From: Thereva unica
Taxonomy: Eukaryota > Arthropoda > Insecta > Diptera > Therevidae
Assembly (NCBI GenBank): GCA_949987705.1
Contig: OX465284.1
Location: forward strand, 115,241,163-115,305,162
Direction: 5' to 3'
Length of the DNA stretch: 64,000 nt
Part shown: positions 1 through 11,800 of the stretch, piece after piece
How the letters are laid out: each line of letters starts with the position of its first letter
Position numbering within the stretch: position 1 is the first letter of the stretch
Program-made: the position numbers and the translations under genes
Notes under the pieces: generated by a model
Told to the model about the DNA's origin: nothing
Seen by the model: the letters and a program-made list of their open reading frames with translations, nothing else
Databases searched by the model: none

Positions 1-3000
1 ACATACTTCAATAAAAACTCCTTTGGTAAATGTAAATTCAAAATTTCATTTGATGTGTGGTAGGAGATCTTCTCAAGAGCTGCATTATTTTCCATATGAC
101 TACGGATTGCTTTGCAGGCACACAATAACAAATCGAACCCTCGGATAGTATCCGAAGCAACGAAGCAAAGGTTTTGGAACACCTTAAACCACCTGAAGGG
201 AAACAGTAATGAACGAAATTTAAAATTATGATACCTATCAAAAAACCAAAAGAGATGGAGAGTCCGATCGGGAAACGTTGTGGAAGTGTTATGCGAAAAA
301 ATGGGTTTCTAGTTTCAAGACCGCAATAGCATCCAAAAGTTTGGACTAGTATAGCAATCGGTCTGCTTTATGTCTAGAAAAGTTTACATTTCATACACCA
401 TGACTATCGGAAAACTTCAATCCTTTTATCGAACTTCAGGTTGCTAACTAGCAACAATTTTTGTTTGTCCAAAAATAAAAAAAGGTGCAAAAAATTGTAG
501 ATTTTTCCTACAAATATTACACCAGCAAAAAGGCAGCCCTGGCCACTGTCAATATAATTGAACGACATCACTAAAAATAGGAGATATCGAGGTGCATCCG
601 CCTATGCATCCATGCAGTTTTTATTTGATTTGATTCGTTAAAAACGCTTTTCCAAACACGGTTTACATTTGGGCTTATGAATTCAAATGGCACAGGGATG
701 CTATTGATGCGGCATGAGCCCTTTTTAACGAAGAATGAACTAACAACACTATGTATGGATGAAGTGCTTGTTTTTATTGGGTGTATGTATTTTTTTAATC
801 TTTTTCGTTCATATGTTTGAAACAAATTGAATACAAAAAGAAAGTATTTTTTTGATTTGAAAATAATTTGGGTCACACACATCAGATACATGAAATTTAA
901 TTCCAATTCCATCCTAGCAATTCCTCCTCCATTCATTATTTTTCTCTGGCCAAGAAATATGTGGCTGCCTTGCCTGCCTGCTTGCGATGGAAACGTCATC
1001 ATGAAACAGAAATTTCATAAAGTCCCTCCTGACTGACAATTTGAAGCCAAGCAATGACAGTCTCTCGGCATAATAGAAACGGAATCAAGCATTTCTATCT
1101 GGCCGACGAAATCATGTGAAATTGATGTTACGAAATGGGGGCTCCGCTGTCGATTTGGTGCCATTCACTCGCCCACCATCCCCCAATTGGCAGCCGCCCC
1201 CCATTTCTAATTCACTACTATGTCGTTCGACATCCGTCAATTCATTATTTGTTCGTTGCTCATTGTTCGTGCTGTCAGAACTGGGGGATTATGGCCACTA
1301 GGCTGCTGCTACTACTGGAGCCCCGTGCTGAGATATTGATGGGATGGGGCTCTTTAAAAAATCGAACCTTGCATGGTAGTCGCATCGTGGCAGGCCAATC
1401 AACGGAAGATGAATGAAAATTTAAATAAATTTTTTTTTACTTCTTCATCAGGAATTGATATCTCCATTCAGGGACTACTGCCACCACAGTCCTAGTGCAT
1501 TCCAGATGGGTTGGGATAGGCCTGATTGTGGATGAAGGGTTATAAAGCCGGACTGTTACAGCCATAGTGATTTTTTTTGTCAACTCGGACATTCCAATCC
1601 AGTCTGGGAAATCGGCGAGTCCAGCGAGATGGGTAGAGGTCGTTCTGGGGGAGCAGAAAAATCTGTCTGGCTCGAGGCTATTTTATCATTGAATCCCCCG
1701 GAAAATATGTGGACCAACTGGAGGGGGCGCTCTCGTTAGCACTCATAACGTGAATGAATGTCTCGTGGCTCAGCAGATCCGTTCCGGGCTATTTGGATTC
1801 GCAAATTGCGTTAGCGATTTATTAAATGAATTGCACCCCCGGCCCCAGCTATCCACCACCCCCGCTGTCCGCCCTGTCAGCTCCATCGACCAAATCAATT
1901 TTTCCATGTGACATTGATGTGCACCATAGCGCGACTTCTGTTTGGGCCTAGCTCTCTCTGTTCTTCTCCTCCAGCCACTGGGCCACCGACTATGCTCCAG
2001 CTGTAGACCATCAGTCAAACCGCAGCCCTCTGGAAGTCGGGGTCTAGTGTCCCGAACGCTTCAACCAATTAACATAATTGATTGTTGCTCAACATTCCTG
2101 TTCGACAGATCCTGCATAATATAATTTCAGTGGTTGCTATCTGGCCGAGGTGTCGTCTTGTCTTTTTCGCGGAGAGTTGGTGATTTGTGATATAATGATG
2201 GCCGTCGCCGCCGCCGCTACATGCAGAGCCTGATCCCCGATATAGGACCGATACGACCGCACTTCTTGTGGCGATTACCCGCGGACGGGGCCCGTGCGCC
2301 GCCTGGTGCGGGATCTGACTCCTGTCAATATCTGTCATGTCATATTGGATACCAGTTAAAGTGAATTGAATTTGCCCAATTTAAAGGCGATTAATCTTCA
2401 CATTTTCAGCGATAAATCATATTCGTGGTTTGTATTAAACAACTGGGAGCTGCGATTTTTTTATTGCTTTGATTCTTATTCGATTAGCGAAATTGAATAT
2501 TTTCGATATATTTTTCCGTTCCTCTCGTTTCGGGCTGGAACGCATTTTTGATTTATTGTTCGGTGCTTCATATTTTATTAAAAGTTTATTTTTGGGTGAA
2601 ATTTATATTTATTAACAACAACAGAAAAATGGCAGTGGTAGTAACCAGCGCAATTCATTAGATTATGGTGATTTATAAATGAGAAATTTGCTTTGGTGGA
2701 ACTGGATGTGTATTTCAGCGAATCAGAAACACAATAACAAACATGAAATCGCGTTTTTTGGCAATATTTTTACAACATGCTGAGGTTGGCTTGTGCTTGT
2801 CGATAGTGAATGTGAAACGTTTTGAGAGATTGCTGTTGGCGAAAGATAAAACAAGGATAATATACGAATAACATAATCTATGTCTTCCATTAACTAATTG
2901 AATTTGGTAGAAAGCTGAAATTTAGGACTTCAATAAACGGACCAAATACACTAGAACGCATGCTTCTGAAGCAAAAACTTTCTTTTCGGGTAAGGTTAAG

Positions 3001-3402
3001 AGTTTCGTGCTTCATCGAAGACCCTTGACCAAAAACGATTTTGCTACAGAAGCATGCATCCCCGTATATTCAGAGGTACAGAGGGCCTTTAGAGATAGTA
3101 GATTGTTAATTATTTTATACGTTCAACTACAGCCATACCAAAACGGTTTTTGTTATAGAAAATTTGTGTGTCAATAAAATCCGGAAAAATTCAAATATAA
3201 ATTTTCCGCAATGTTCCTTCGCTAGAGGTTGTCTTTAGCCCCCGAAATTGTCTATTGTTTCTAGTATCTAGAGTAAAATCAACAATTCAAGATAATCGAA
3301 GTGCTTTGCGTTGACCATACAATATTATTCGTTGAACAGCCTCAAGCTAGGTTTCCGAAAGGACCAGGACATTCGTTGCATGGATTATTGCTAATTGGGG
3401 TA
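1..3402. other. Non-coding DNA upstream of the host exon; no gene seen
   Basis: No reading frame here has a recognisable domain or a convincing splice context. Base composition is mixed: about 1130-2340 is more GC-rich and holds short CG-rich runs (for example the GCC/GCN run near 2205-2220), while 2360-2900 is AT-rich. A 100-bp inverted repeat at 2958-3057 is listed separately. The block is probably intergenic or 5' intronic sequence of the gene whose signal-peptide exon lies at 7282. Confidence 0.5.
2958..3057. repeat. Imperfect hairpin with 19-bp arms
   Basis: The left arm at 2958-2976 begins GCATGCTTCTG and ends GCAAAA. The right arm at 3039-3057 is its reverse complement with one mismatch. 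They enclose about 60 bp. The structure could be a very small inverted-repeat element or a chance palindrome. No target duplication is visible outside the arms. Confidence 0.5.
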
Positions 3403-3449
3403 AAGCTTTGGATGGCCATTATAGGCCCACTTGCAATTTGTAGTGGATA
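3403..3449. repeat. Left 47-bp target-site duplication of the RTE-like element
   Basis: This stretch, beginning AAGCTTTGGATGG and ending GTGGATA, directly abuts the (GAA)n tail end of the element at 3450. It recurs in direct orientation at 4632-4678 with about three mismatches. A long target duplication fits non-LTR insertion by staggered nicks. Confidence 0.85.
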
Positions 3450-4631
3450 TTCTTCTTCTTCTTTGTTCCGTTTGCTGGCGGTGCGAGTGGAACGTCCCAT
3501 CAACGGATACGCTGCTGTCGGTGCCGTTGGGTCTCGAGCCCTATTCACGATTCGTTTCCATTCTTGCCGGTTTTTGGCGACGTTTCGAGCCTCGGTAACT
3601 GATAACCGTTGATTCTTTAGGTCATCCTCGATATTCTTTAGCCAGGTTTTCTTCGGTGCCGGTCGCTGGATTCTCCAGCCTGCGGGTCGGTCTCGCCAGA
3701 GAAGTTTACGTGGTTTAAGCGGTCATCATCCATTCGGCAAACATGTCCAAACCATCGTAGTCGACGTTTTTGAATTTCTTCTTCGATCAGTGTCTGCTGA
3801 TCGCATCTTTGTTTGACTGCCTCGTTTCGGAGGCGATCGTGTAGTGAGACACCGAGGATCTGCCTCAAGCATCGCATTTGGAAGACCTCGAGCTTCTTAA
3901 CGTTCAATTTGAGCAGAGTCCACGTTTCAGATCCGTAAAGAAGAATCGGAAGGATCAACGTTCGGTAAAGGCGAACTTTTGTTTTGATGGAAGTATTTGT
4001 TCGTTTCCATAGTTTTCTGTTGCCTGGCCGATACGGCTGTGAACGTCGGCCGTCGATGCTACTATCGCTTCCTCAACCAATGATCCCAAATATTTGAACC
4101 TCGGAACCTGTTCGATTTGGGTTCCATCGAGGTGAACACTGGCCTTCGATCAGTCCGTTGTAAGCACTTTGGTCTTTTCCGTATTGATTTTTAACACATA
4201 TAACTGCGCGATGCGGTAAATGTCGTATAAGATGTCCTTTGCTTCGACATCCGTGTTGGCGAAGACGGCGCTATCGTCGGCGAACATCAAGTCCGTTACG
4301 AAGTTGTTGTCGTCGTATCGAATTCCTAGTGTCCATTGAATGGTTCACGCATAATCGCGTCGATCACAACATTGAAGAGAAGTTGCGAAGCGACGTCTCC
4401 CTGTCGGACACCCGTTTGAATCTGGAACTCCTCGGATAAGTCGCTTCGAATACGAACGCTGCTGGTGGAGCCATCGTACGACGCTTGGAGAAGTTGGATG
4501 ATTCTCAATGGCATGTGTTCGGTTTCTAAGACTCCACAAGCTGTTTTAATCGATGCAATCGAAAACGGATTTTAAATTGATGAAAACGACGACAGTTCGT
4601 TTGCTACAACGAATTCTTTCGTTGTTGGTTT
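3450..4631 (-). mobile_element. 5'-truncated RTE/BovB-like non-LTR retrotransposon, decayed
   Basis: The minus strand carries reverse-transcriptase remains in the correct order but in several frames. A GVRQG...LLFN palm motif lies at 4371-4412 and a FADD catalytic motif at 4273-4284. An NTEKTKVL motif lies near 4160-4200, and the C-terminal YGSETWTL ... FQMRCLRQILG ... RRLRWFGHV region at 3638-3958. The last three are typical of RTE/BovB-like and related endonuclease-RT elements. No endonuclease domain is present, so the copy is 5'-truncated. Its 3' end at 3450 has a (GAA)n tail, read as TTC repeats on the + strand at 3450-3462. Frameshifts and stops make it inactive. The clade is inferred from the C-terminal motif; another YGSETW-bearing clade is possible. 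Confidence 0.85.
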
Positions 4632-4678
4632 AAGCTTTGGATGGCCATTATAGGCCCGCTTGCAATTAGTGGTGGATA
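4632..4678. repeat. Right 47-bp target-site duplication of the RTE-like element
   Basis: This is the direct repeat of 3403-3449 and begins AAGCTTTGGATGG. It marks the truncated 5' end of the minus-strand element at 4631. The few mismatches between the copies indicate an old insertion. Confidence 0.85.
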
Positions 4679-5188
4679 ACTCTACATGATGAGGTGAACT
4701 CCAGTTGAACCCGACTCTAACTACATATAGATGCGACTAGATTTGAATCAGGGTCTTCATTCATCGTCTTCTTTGATTTTCAAATCCTAAATTCTTCTTA
4801 GATCTTACGTTGAATGAAGCTTTTATATGTGGGCGGGGAAGCCTCAATTCGTCTTGTTGTTGTAGTTCGGCAAAGTGAGAAGGACACACTCATTGGAGAT
4901 AACACCCCGTATCTTCATAACCCTTAACCCCCCCCCCCCCCTTACTAAGCTTATCTGTATTTCCGAACTAGTACAAAGTCCAGAGCTCAAATACCAAGTA
5001 CCATGTAACCTTTTACAGAGCTCAATGCAAGCTTCCGTAAACGACATAAAACAGTCTGCAGTACCCAGATTGATATCTTTTACAATATGAAGGACTACCG
5101 CTCTGTCCTGTCTACGGTTCTATCATTGAGTGTAATGTCGGACAGGAAAGTCTAGTCTGATACACTGTAGAGAGAAGAACGTCAGTAC
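4679..5188. other. Non-coding spacer with a poly-C run
   Basis: No gene is seen. A run of 14 C lies at 4928-4941. The final bases are the left flank of the hAT insertion that begins at 5197. Confidence 0.5.
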
Positions 5189-5196
5189 CGGCTCCC

Positions 5197-6260
5197 CAGG
5201 GGTGGCGCTTTCATAGGTGCGAATGGTGCACTTGCACCGGGCGCAATTTGTCGGGGGCGCAATTTCAGAAATTAAGATTTAAAAAAAATTTAAACTTTGA
5301 AAAATAAAAATAAAACATTGTAAAGTATTCTCGCGGGTGCAAGAAATTACACAAATTTACCCAATTTCTGTCCCTGTACTCCTTCCTCGTGCAAGGTAAA
5401 TGAAGGAAATGAGGAAAAAAACTCCTTGTGGCTAGAACTCCTTTTGAATTGCTCTTTTTTGTTTGCTCCTTTATACTCCGGTTTCATCGGCCTCAGTTCA
5501 ATAGAGTTCCATTCAATCCATATAAGTGGCTTCACCTGTTGGCATATTCAGTTTATGATTGAAATTGTTGTTTTTTCGCTAGAAGTTAAAAATGCAAAGG
5601 CTCACTGGAATAATATTTCAGCAAGCTTTTACGTGCAATCTCAATTTCATGTTCTGTTGGGCAAACTCAGGCTTTATTTTTCCTGAGTTCAATATGTGAA
5701 AATGTATGGGAGCTCAGGCAAAAATTGAAGCTCAGTACACCAACTTGCTCGAATTTGCGCAGTTTGGCTGGTGAAGCCGGGGTTTACTGTTTAACAAATT
5801 AATATGGCCAGTTTCACACGGGCCAGCCAACAAAAATTGGCTGTAATCGTCAATTCCCTTTTGAAACTCGATGAAGAGTCGCATGGATTTTCACAATAGC
5901 CAACTTTTCCAACAAAACTATACGTTAGAATGCTTTAGTTTGTTGTTGTTCCTTTAATTCTCCGTTCTGGCATACTTTATTTTTCCTAGCTAAAGGGAGA
6001 CAAAAAACAAAAACTATACATCTGTCAAAAAACTGCGCCGGCCCCATCGGTCTCGCCTAGTCTCTTCTCCGCAAACGATGTTTTCAGCAGATGTTTTTTT
6101 AGGTTGGATGTTTACCAATGTGAAACTTCCTATTTAGCGAATGTTTGTGTCTTTTCCATTGTCCTTAATTGCGTTCAAAAATGTGGCGCAATATGGCATA
6201 GTGCACCGGGCGCAGTATGGCATAGTGCACCGGGCGCAAAAAACCCAAGCGCCGGCCTTG
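5197..6260. mobile_element. Non-autonomous hAT-type DNA transposon, 1064 bp
   Basis: The left end begins CAGGGGTGGCGCTT. The reverse complement of the right end reads CAAGGCCGGCGCTT, giving an imperfect terminal inverted repeat of the hAT pattern. The element is flanked by a perfect 8-bp direct repeat, cggctccc, at 5189-5196 and 6261-6268, which is the target-site length expected for hAT. A motif containing caccgggcgcaa lies near the left end (about 5235) and is repeated in tandem near the right end (about 6205-6237), all in one orientation. There is no transposase frame, so the copy would depend on an enzyme supplied in trans. A shorter relative lies at 13684. Confidence 0.85.
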
Positions 6261-6268
6261 CGGCTCCC

Positions 6269-6470
6269 GATCCAATACTATCCGCTGACTGCGGTGATCG
6301 AACGGAGGTAATGGGAGGAGAATGGGCAGGGATTTTTTGTAAAAAGGGAATACAAGAAACAAGAAAAGTTGTTTAGATGGGAGAAAATTGAAAGTCGCAG
6401 AACCACGCCGCGGAGCGGATTCGAACCCCAAACCCCTGGTATGGTAGTCGGGTGGCTGAACTCCTATGCT
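6269..6470 (-). mobile_element. tRNA-derived SINE head, minus strand (partial)
   Basis: The + strand reads ggattcgaacc at 6418-6428, the reverse complement of a pol III B box (GGTTCGAATCC). It is followed by a stretch resembling the A-box side of a tRNA to about 6465. The 'ggtatggtagtcgggtggctgaactc' part, here shortened by divergence, resembles the heads of the SINEs at 38081-38153 and 45221-45285. The left part has no clear poly(A)-equivalent tail, and the hAT copy inserted just upstream. Confidence 0.5.
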
Positions 6471-6805
6471 GTGCCTTATGATATGTTCAGCAAAATTTAG
6501 TAAAAAAATCTAATCACCACATTTTTTTACCACTGAGACTTGATGTTGGTGACGTGCAGGATGATGACAGTTTCATCCTTTATAATATTAAAAAAAATGG
6601 CAACGCATCTGTCACAGCAATTGAACCAAATCTGACACAATTTTAATTATTTCTGCCGACCGCAAATCATTTTTCTTTTGACTATTTTCTTTACGGCGAG
6701 GAAAATAAATATTTGATATTTCCCAAGCTTTTAATAGCCTGTCACCAGAGGCTGGAATTTAACCAAATCTCTTGCTTAATTAAAAAAATCTCTAATTAAA
6801 AAAAT

Positions 6806-6838
6806 TGTGTGTGTGTGTGGGTGTGTGTGGGTGGGTGT
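6806..6838. repeat. TG/TGGG microsatellite
   Basis: An alternating GT run is interrupted by GGG. It lies 38 bp before the putative 3' splice site at 6875, just upstream of that site's polypyrimidine tract. Confidence 0.8.
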
Positions 6839-6875
6839 ATTTTTTGTATTCATCTCTCTTTCCTTTTGTTTTCAG

Positions 6876-7281
6876 GTGAGCCGCAATGAGATGATAATTA
6901 ATGTGCTAGAGTGAGCCAGAGAGGGACATCGAGACAATAGCAGACAGAGACGCATCGGAATATCTCATTTCGAGGCCATAGAATACTCAGGCGGCGGAAA
7001 AGTTAATTAAAACGTATTAAAATCATTTTTCCTTCCCGGAATCCGGAATCCGGCAATCTAAAGAGTTCGGCGAGAGAGATATAGATACGATAGATACATA
7101 GCAGCATCCCTTCTGTATGACATAGTAGAGCTGTTACAAGTGATATAAAAGAGTGATACCGGGCGAGAGAGATAACAGGTGTTCGAATGGTCTACGTTTA
7201 ATTACGCGCGTCGGTTCGAATGGCCCCGAGGCATAATATCGATTTATGTCTTCGTAGCCTTCTTCGATAGCGCTAGCAGTC
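6876..7281 (+). other. Putative 5' UTR part of the signal-peptide exon
   Basis: A strong 3' splice signal, a CT-rich tract followed by TTTTCAG, ends at 6875. An exon could therefore start at 6876 and run to the donor at 7351/7352, giving about 406 nt of 5' UTR. An alternative is transcription starting inside this stretch from the TATA-like box at 7144-7150. A three-codon upstream reading frame, MSS then stop, occupies 7246-7257 in the same frame as the main start. Transcript evidence would decide between the two models. Confidence 0.45.
7144..7150 (+). promoter_or_regulatory. TATA-like box
   Basis: The sequence TATAAAA followed by G matches the eukaryotic TATA consensus and lies 132 bp before the start codon, so a transcript could start near 7175. 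In AT-rich DNA such matches occur by chance, and no clear initiator motif is seen. Confidence 0.25.
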
Positions 7282-7351
7282 ATGAGTATTACTGCCCCCC
7301 TTCGGGCTCTTGTGATAGCCCATCTCTTCTCCTGTGTCGCACCTGCTGGAG
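7282..7351 (+). CDS. First coding exon: signal peptide of a secreted or membrane protein (partial gene)
   Basis: The ATG at 7282 has G at -3 and an in-frame stop upstream at 7255. It opens 23 codons beginning MSITAPLRALVIAHLF. The single arginine at residue 8, the hydrophobic core at residues 9-19 and the small residues A-P-A at 20-22 form a typical eukaryotic signal peptide with likely cleavage after A22. The frame then meets GGAG|GTAAGT, a near-perfect splice donor, leaving phase 1. The next phase-compatible exon recognised is 57528-57578, implying a 50,176-bp intron. The product would enter the secretory pathway. Long first introns after a signal-peptide exon are common in insect cell-adhesion and receptor genes, but nothing here identifies the family. 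Sure of the exon-like signals, less so of its expression. Confidence 0.65.
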
Positions 7352-8689
7352 GTAAGTACATTTTTACCTTGTGTTTTATACTTTTATTTTTATGTACCTA
7401 TATATGTTAAGGTCCTGCATCCTTCACACCTATACATGTACCTATATATAAGAAAAACAAATTCTTAATACTCGTAAAATTTTAAGCTCCTGTGTTTTTT
7501 TTGTGCGGGGGTGGTTGGTGGTGGCTATTTACTATGCATTTACGGGAAATGCCATAAATTTTGATAAGGTCCCATCTAAAAAGTTTATCTGCGTTAATAA
7601 ATTCAAATGTCGGTGTGGCAGCGCGGCGAGGCTCATTTACATGCAAGTAAGGATAGGTTTTTGGCTGATGTTGGGGAAAATGCCGCGGGCTTAGCCTTCT
7701 ACGTGTGTGTAATACGTTATGTGCTGCTGGCTGTCGGTAACTTTTGTTTATCGCGCCAGCATGAGGATAATTCTTAAATGCTGGCGCTGCAAAACGGTGT
7801 GCGCCGCTAAGTTTTAATAATTTTAAATTAGAGATTTCCTAGTACATGATGTCCTTTGCATAAAGAATTAGCTCCGGAGATAGCGCGAAAATTTTGTTTA
7901 TTATCCTTTTTTTTTGGGGGTTTTTCTTTATGGGTATTGTATGCTTCTGTTCGGAATTTTGGGGAAATGTTGCCGGCACAAATCTAAAGGAACGTGTTGC
8001 TATTATGTTAGAGGAGAGAAATCTGTGCACATTTGATTTTATTTTAGAAATTGCTTATCAGCTACATTTATGAATTTCAAACTCCAACCCCTTTCCAAAT
8101 ACTATTTGTAATCTTATCCCTAACTTTGCATGAAGATAAACGTACCTTATAGAGTACGTGTCCTCACATTCAGGTTCAGGTGGCGCTGAAGTTTCGTACA
8201 ATATGAGCATGCAGCACAAATTCGCATCCTTACGCAAGTTATATGAAATTGTGTATGAGTATTGTGCATGTCACGACCTAAGGCTATATTTCTTGGGGGA
8301 CCTCGTTTGGTGCTGATACCATATTCGAAATACCCTGTAGTAAGGTTATCAACAAAACTTTGTTGCAGTTAGAGACGATACCTAATCGTGCCCTTCGTGA
8401 TAACGCTTCATAATTGCATCCTCTTACTGGGCAGAGCAGATAGACCAGACCTAATTTCTCCTCCTCCTTCAAAGATGGCGTTCACATCCAAAGCTCATCA
8501 CAAAATTGCAGTGACTTTGGTCATCTCAAAGATTCATTTCCTTATTTCGACTGAAGGAGAAGGTACCTTAGATCAAATTCCTCAATGTAGAATAACCTTA
8601 ATGCTCCTGTTGATTAAAATAAAAGTAGGCTCACGATCTAGAAGACAAGGTGTGACGTGTGCTTGACTTAGTACATCATTGAAGGCATA
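7352..8689. other. Start of the putative 50-kb intron; no gene seen
   Basis: The block follows the donor at 7352. It is AT-rich, with short direct repeats of a 'tgtacctatatat'-like motif near 7393-7452. Open frames are short and unrecognised. Confidence 0.45.
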
Positions 8690-8890
8690 CCAGTAACGCT
8701 AAGTACTGTCATCAGCGAAGCTTTGGACTGGTTGCAAGACGACTGAGAAAAGTTCGGTAGTAAATATTGAAATAAAGCGGGTAGTAGATTCCACCCCTGT
8801 GGCACCCCGTATCATTATTTCTCGCCAAGGAATAGAATCCTCACTTAGTTTAGTAGCCATTAAATTAACAATGAGCTCTTTTAATATTAT
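8690..8890 (-). mobile_element. Jockey/CR1-like reverse-transcriptase fragment
   Basis: On the minus strand a degraded palm region reads RGATGVEST...FISIFTTEL followed by QSFADDST at the low-coordinate end, close to 8700-8725. The FADD box and the preceding FNIF-like segment are reverse-transcriptase motifs of Jockey/CR1-type elements. A related + strand copy lies at 40390-41400. It is a relic with no upstream endonuclease. Confidence 0.7.
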
Positions 8891-11800
8891 TCCAAAAATT
8901 TTCACTTAAACTCAAAGCAACGCTACAAAATCTACTTAATTCCATATTTCAAATTATAATAATTAAGCGTTCCTCGTCCTTAAGGATAATTTCAAAATGT
9001 TTAATTTTCTAAAATTCTCAAACTTCAATTTCTTGAAAGTTGTTTCAAAAGCATCCAATTAAGGGTCCCACTGTTAATTAAGTTTCCTTGAATTAAATTT
9101 TGCTCTATTTTCATATCCTCCCATAAAATGGTCGTCTCTGTTCTAGAGTCGCTTCAGCCAGCAAAAAGAAAAAAATCGTTTCGTTTCGTTTTCTAAAACT
9201 GAAATTATTACAAGCAGCAATTGAAATCTACCTTCTTCCACTTATTTCGCAATGATAATTGCCCCCCGAGCGAACGAGATGATATCAAATGTTTGGCTCC
9301 AGCCGTGAGATGGAGCTGCGCTGCTAGGTAATGGCAAGGAACGTGATTAGGACATAAATCAAGAGCGTTTCCCGTTTCTGAGTCCATAAATCCTACTTCA
9401 GCTGCTTCTGTGTCCTCTCTCTCGCTCTCCTGCTCTGGCTCTCTAGAGACAACTTTGCCCGATACATAAACATATACACATTGCATACCTATATATACAA
9501 ATACAGAGAGAGACCGATACACGTCCTTGGGTGTATATACATATAACATATAGATGGAGTTACAGCCCCCGCGGTATCCTTCAAATTCAGTGCACAGCGG
9601 TAGTCCTTAAATTTTACTGCCAACCCTCATCCGTTCCCTCCGACGCGATTATTATTGGATCGCATTTATCCTACTTATTCGAATTTTATGCGACAAAGGT
9701 GCTAAAAGTCGGATTTTCCCGTAATTTTTCCGGTAAAGAAGGACTTCCAGCTTAAAGCTGCGGTACTTCACATGAAAAGCTGCAAGGACCCCCCGCTAGG
9801 GGCTTGGTTGGTCGGGCCCCGGGGTGGGGGACGGACGACCGGGAATGGATCGAATTGTAGCTGCCAAACGCGCTAAGCACAGACCAAGCAAGGATGCCGG
9901 AGGAGAGAGAAAGAAAGATACAGAGACAGAGGATTCCCGACAGTGAAAACTGTCTGTGTATAAATAAGTAATGAATTTTGAAACAGAACTTTTAAGGAGG
10001 GGATATTAATTGCAAGTTGTTTTCTTTAACTACTTTCCGACTTTGCTCGGAAGACCCACTGCCACCCACTCGCCCCCTCCACTCGGATCGTCATACCGCC
10101 ACGCTCTTAGGGGATGAAACACGAAAGTTTTAAATCAATTTCGGTCAAAGGAAAACAAAACCCATCCCTGTGCCCCCGCCCGGCCGCAGTGTGGTGGCCT
10201 TGCGCCGCCCCCCGACTACGACGACGCCAGGCCAGGCCATATTCCACACCGACTAAGTAATTGAAGGAGTCTGTCTGAACTCTCCAAGTGCAAAGTTTAA
10301 TTTTAATTAAGTTCTGGCAATAACGACGGGGGAAACGAAGCGCGCCATATGGGATCCGTTATCCAACATTTTCACATAAGTGCGAACATTTATCTAAATC
10401 AAGCGAGCGCCCACCTGTGACTCCATTTGAACTTTCTGATATTTCAGCAATACTTATCTAAACTCGATATAAACGCACCCTCACCACCATTCAGCCATCG
10501 GCCCAGCTCACTACCCTACGACCCCCCACCCCCACCCTTCGGGCGTCCTGCCACACCGGCATACTAAATGGCGTGTTTGCAGGAAAGTTTGCGCCTCGTA
10601 TTCCGCTTGAACAACCGTAAACAGATATTAACCTGCCACCCGAGCCCAACCACCACATAACCTAGTTTTTTTGTACACAGTTAGCTGGTAGCAAGGATTG
10701 CGTAACTTCGGTCGACTTCCATTGGAAAAAAATTGCAAAGATTTGCATATGTGTATGGCAATGGAAATGGGTCCATACATCCCTTTAGGATTTTCCCTTT
10801 TTTTCGCTTTCCTCCATTTTTTTTTTGTTCATATACGGTTATGAGGGTTTGTTCGTAATAAATTGGTTTTGGTGCCTTTTGCTTCTTACATCGTTACGTT
10901 GAATCGGCATAGTTATACTAGAACGAGAACCACTGACGTTTTACCCCAGTACTGAACCACACCACCACCCCTCGGCAGAGCAACCCTTTATCTCGGCAGG
11001 ACATTATGGCAATGCTCTACAAAAATAGGGAAAACAACATTTATAACATACGACAACGAACAACACAAAAAAAAATCTCGTTCACTTTTAGTACATTTGA
11101 ATTACTGCCACAAGTTTTTTTTTGTGACATATCTCTTCCAAACAAACATATCTCCACATATACAAAGCACACACATCCACACATAGCTTACAAACTCCAG
11201 CATTACTGGAGTTAAACACATACATATACATGAACCAGCCCCAAAAACGCAAACTATTCCATCCGTGCATAGCCTGTCTATATGCAGATTTCCGTTACCA
11301 TAGCAGTAAATGTGCGGTACATTTATTCCAGGAATCAAGGATGCCAGAAGGATACTAATGGGAGGTGGGGCTGCTGGGAAACATTAAATTTTCCAGTTTT
11401 TAAGAAGAAAAAATAAAATGGAAAGAGAGTGAAAAAGGACGAAAGACAGAGACAAAGCCGAAGAGAGAGAAGGAAAGAATTTATAGAAGAAAAAACCATG
11501 AAGAAGTTTAAATGGCTTTTTGCGAGCTTAAGATAAGTGTTTGTAGGGAATCTTTTTAGTGTAGCTCCGCCAGAAGTACGTAAATGCACTTTTGGGGCTC
11601 GTCGAGCAATTTCTGCAATATACGGAAGAACTCGCTTAAAGGTAGATTCTGGAGAAGGGGAAAAGTTGCTGAAGGAATTTCTTCGGTTTCTTTTCCTTCA
11701 AGACTCCTCCAAAATGAGGAAAAGATTTTAGTTTTATGTTAAAATTTTTATTGTGTCACTGAACATTTAAAGTTTATGAGGTAGTAGATCCTCCATTTGC

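Noticed and set aside
571..1002. 143-codon minus-strand frame
   Set aside because: No domain, and a chance frame overlaps it on the other strand. Composition is like the surrounding non-coding DNA.
11335..11589. 84-codon minus-strand frame rich in Phe and Leu that looks like a membrane segment
   Set aside because: It arises from a purine-rich tract (agagagaaag) read on the other strand.
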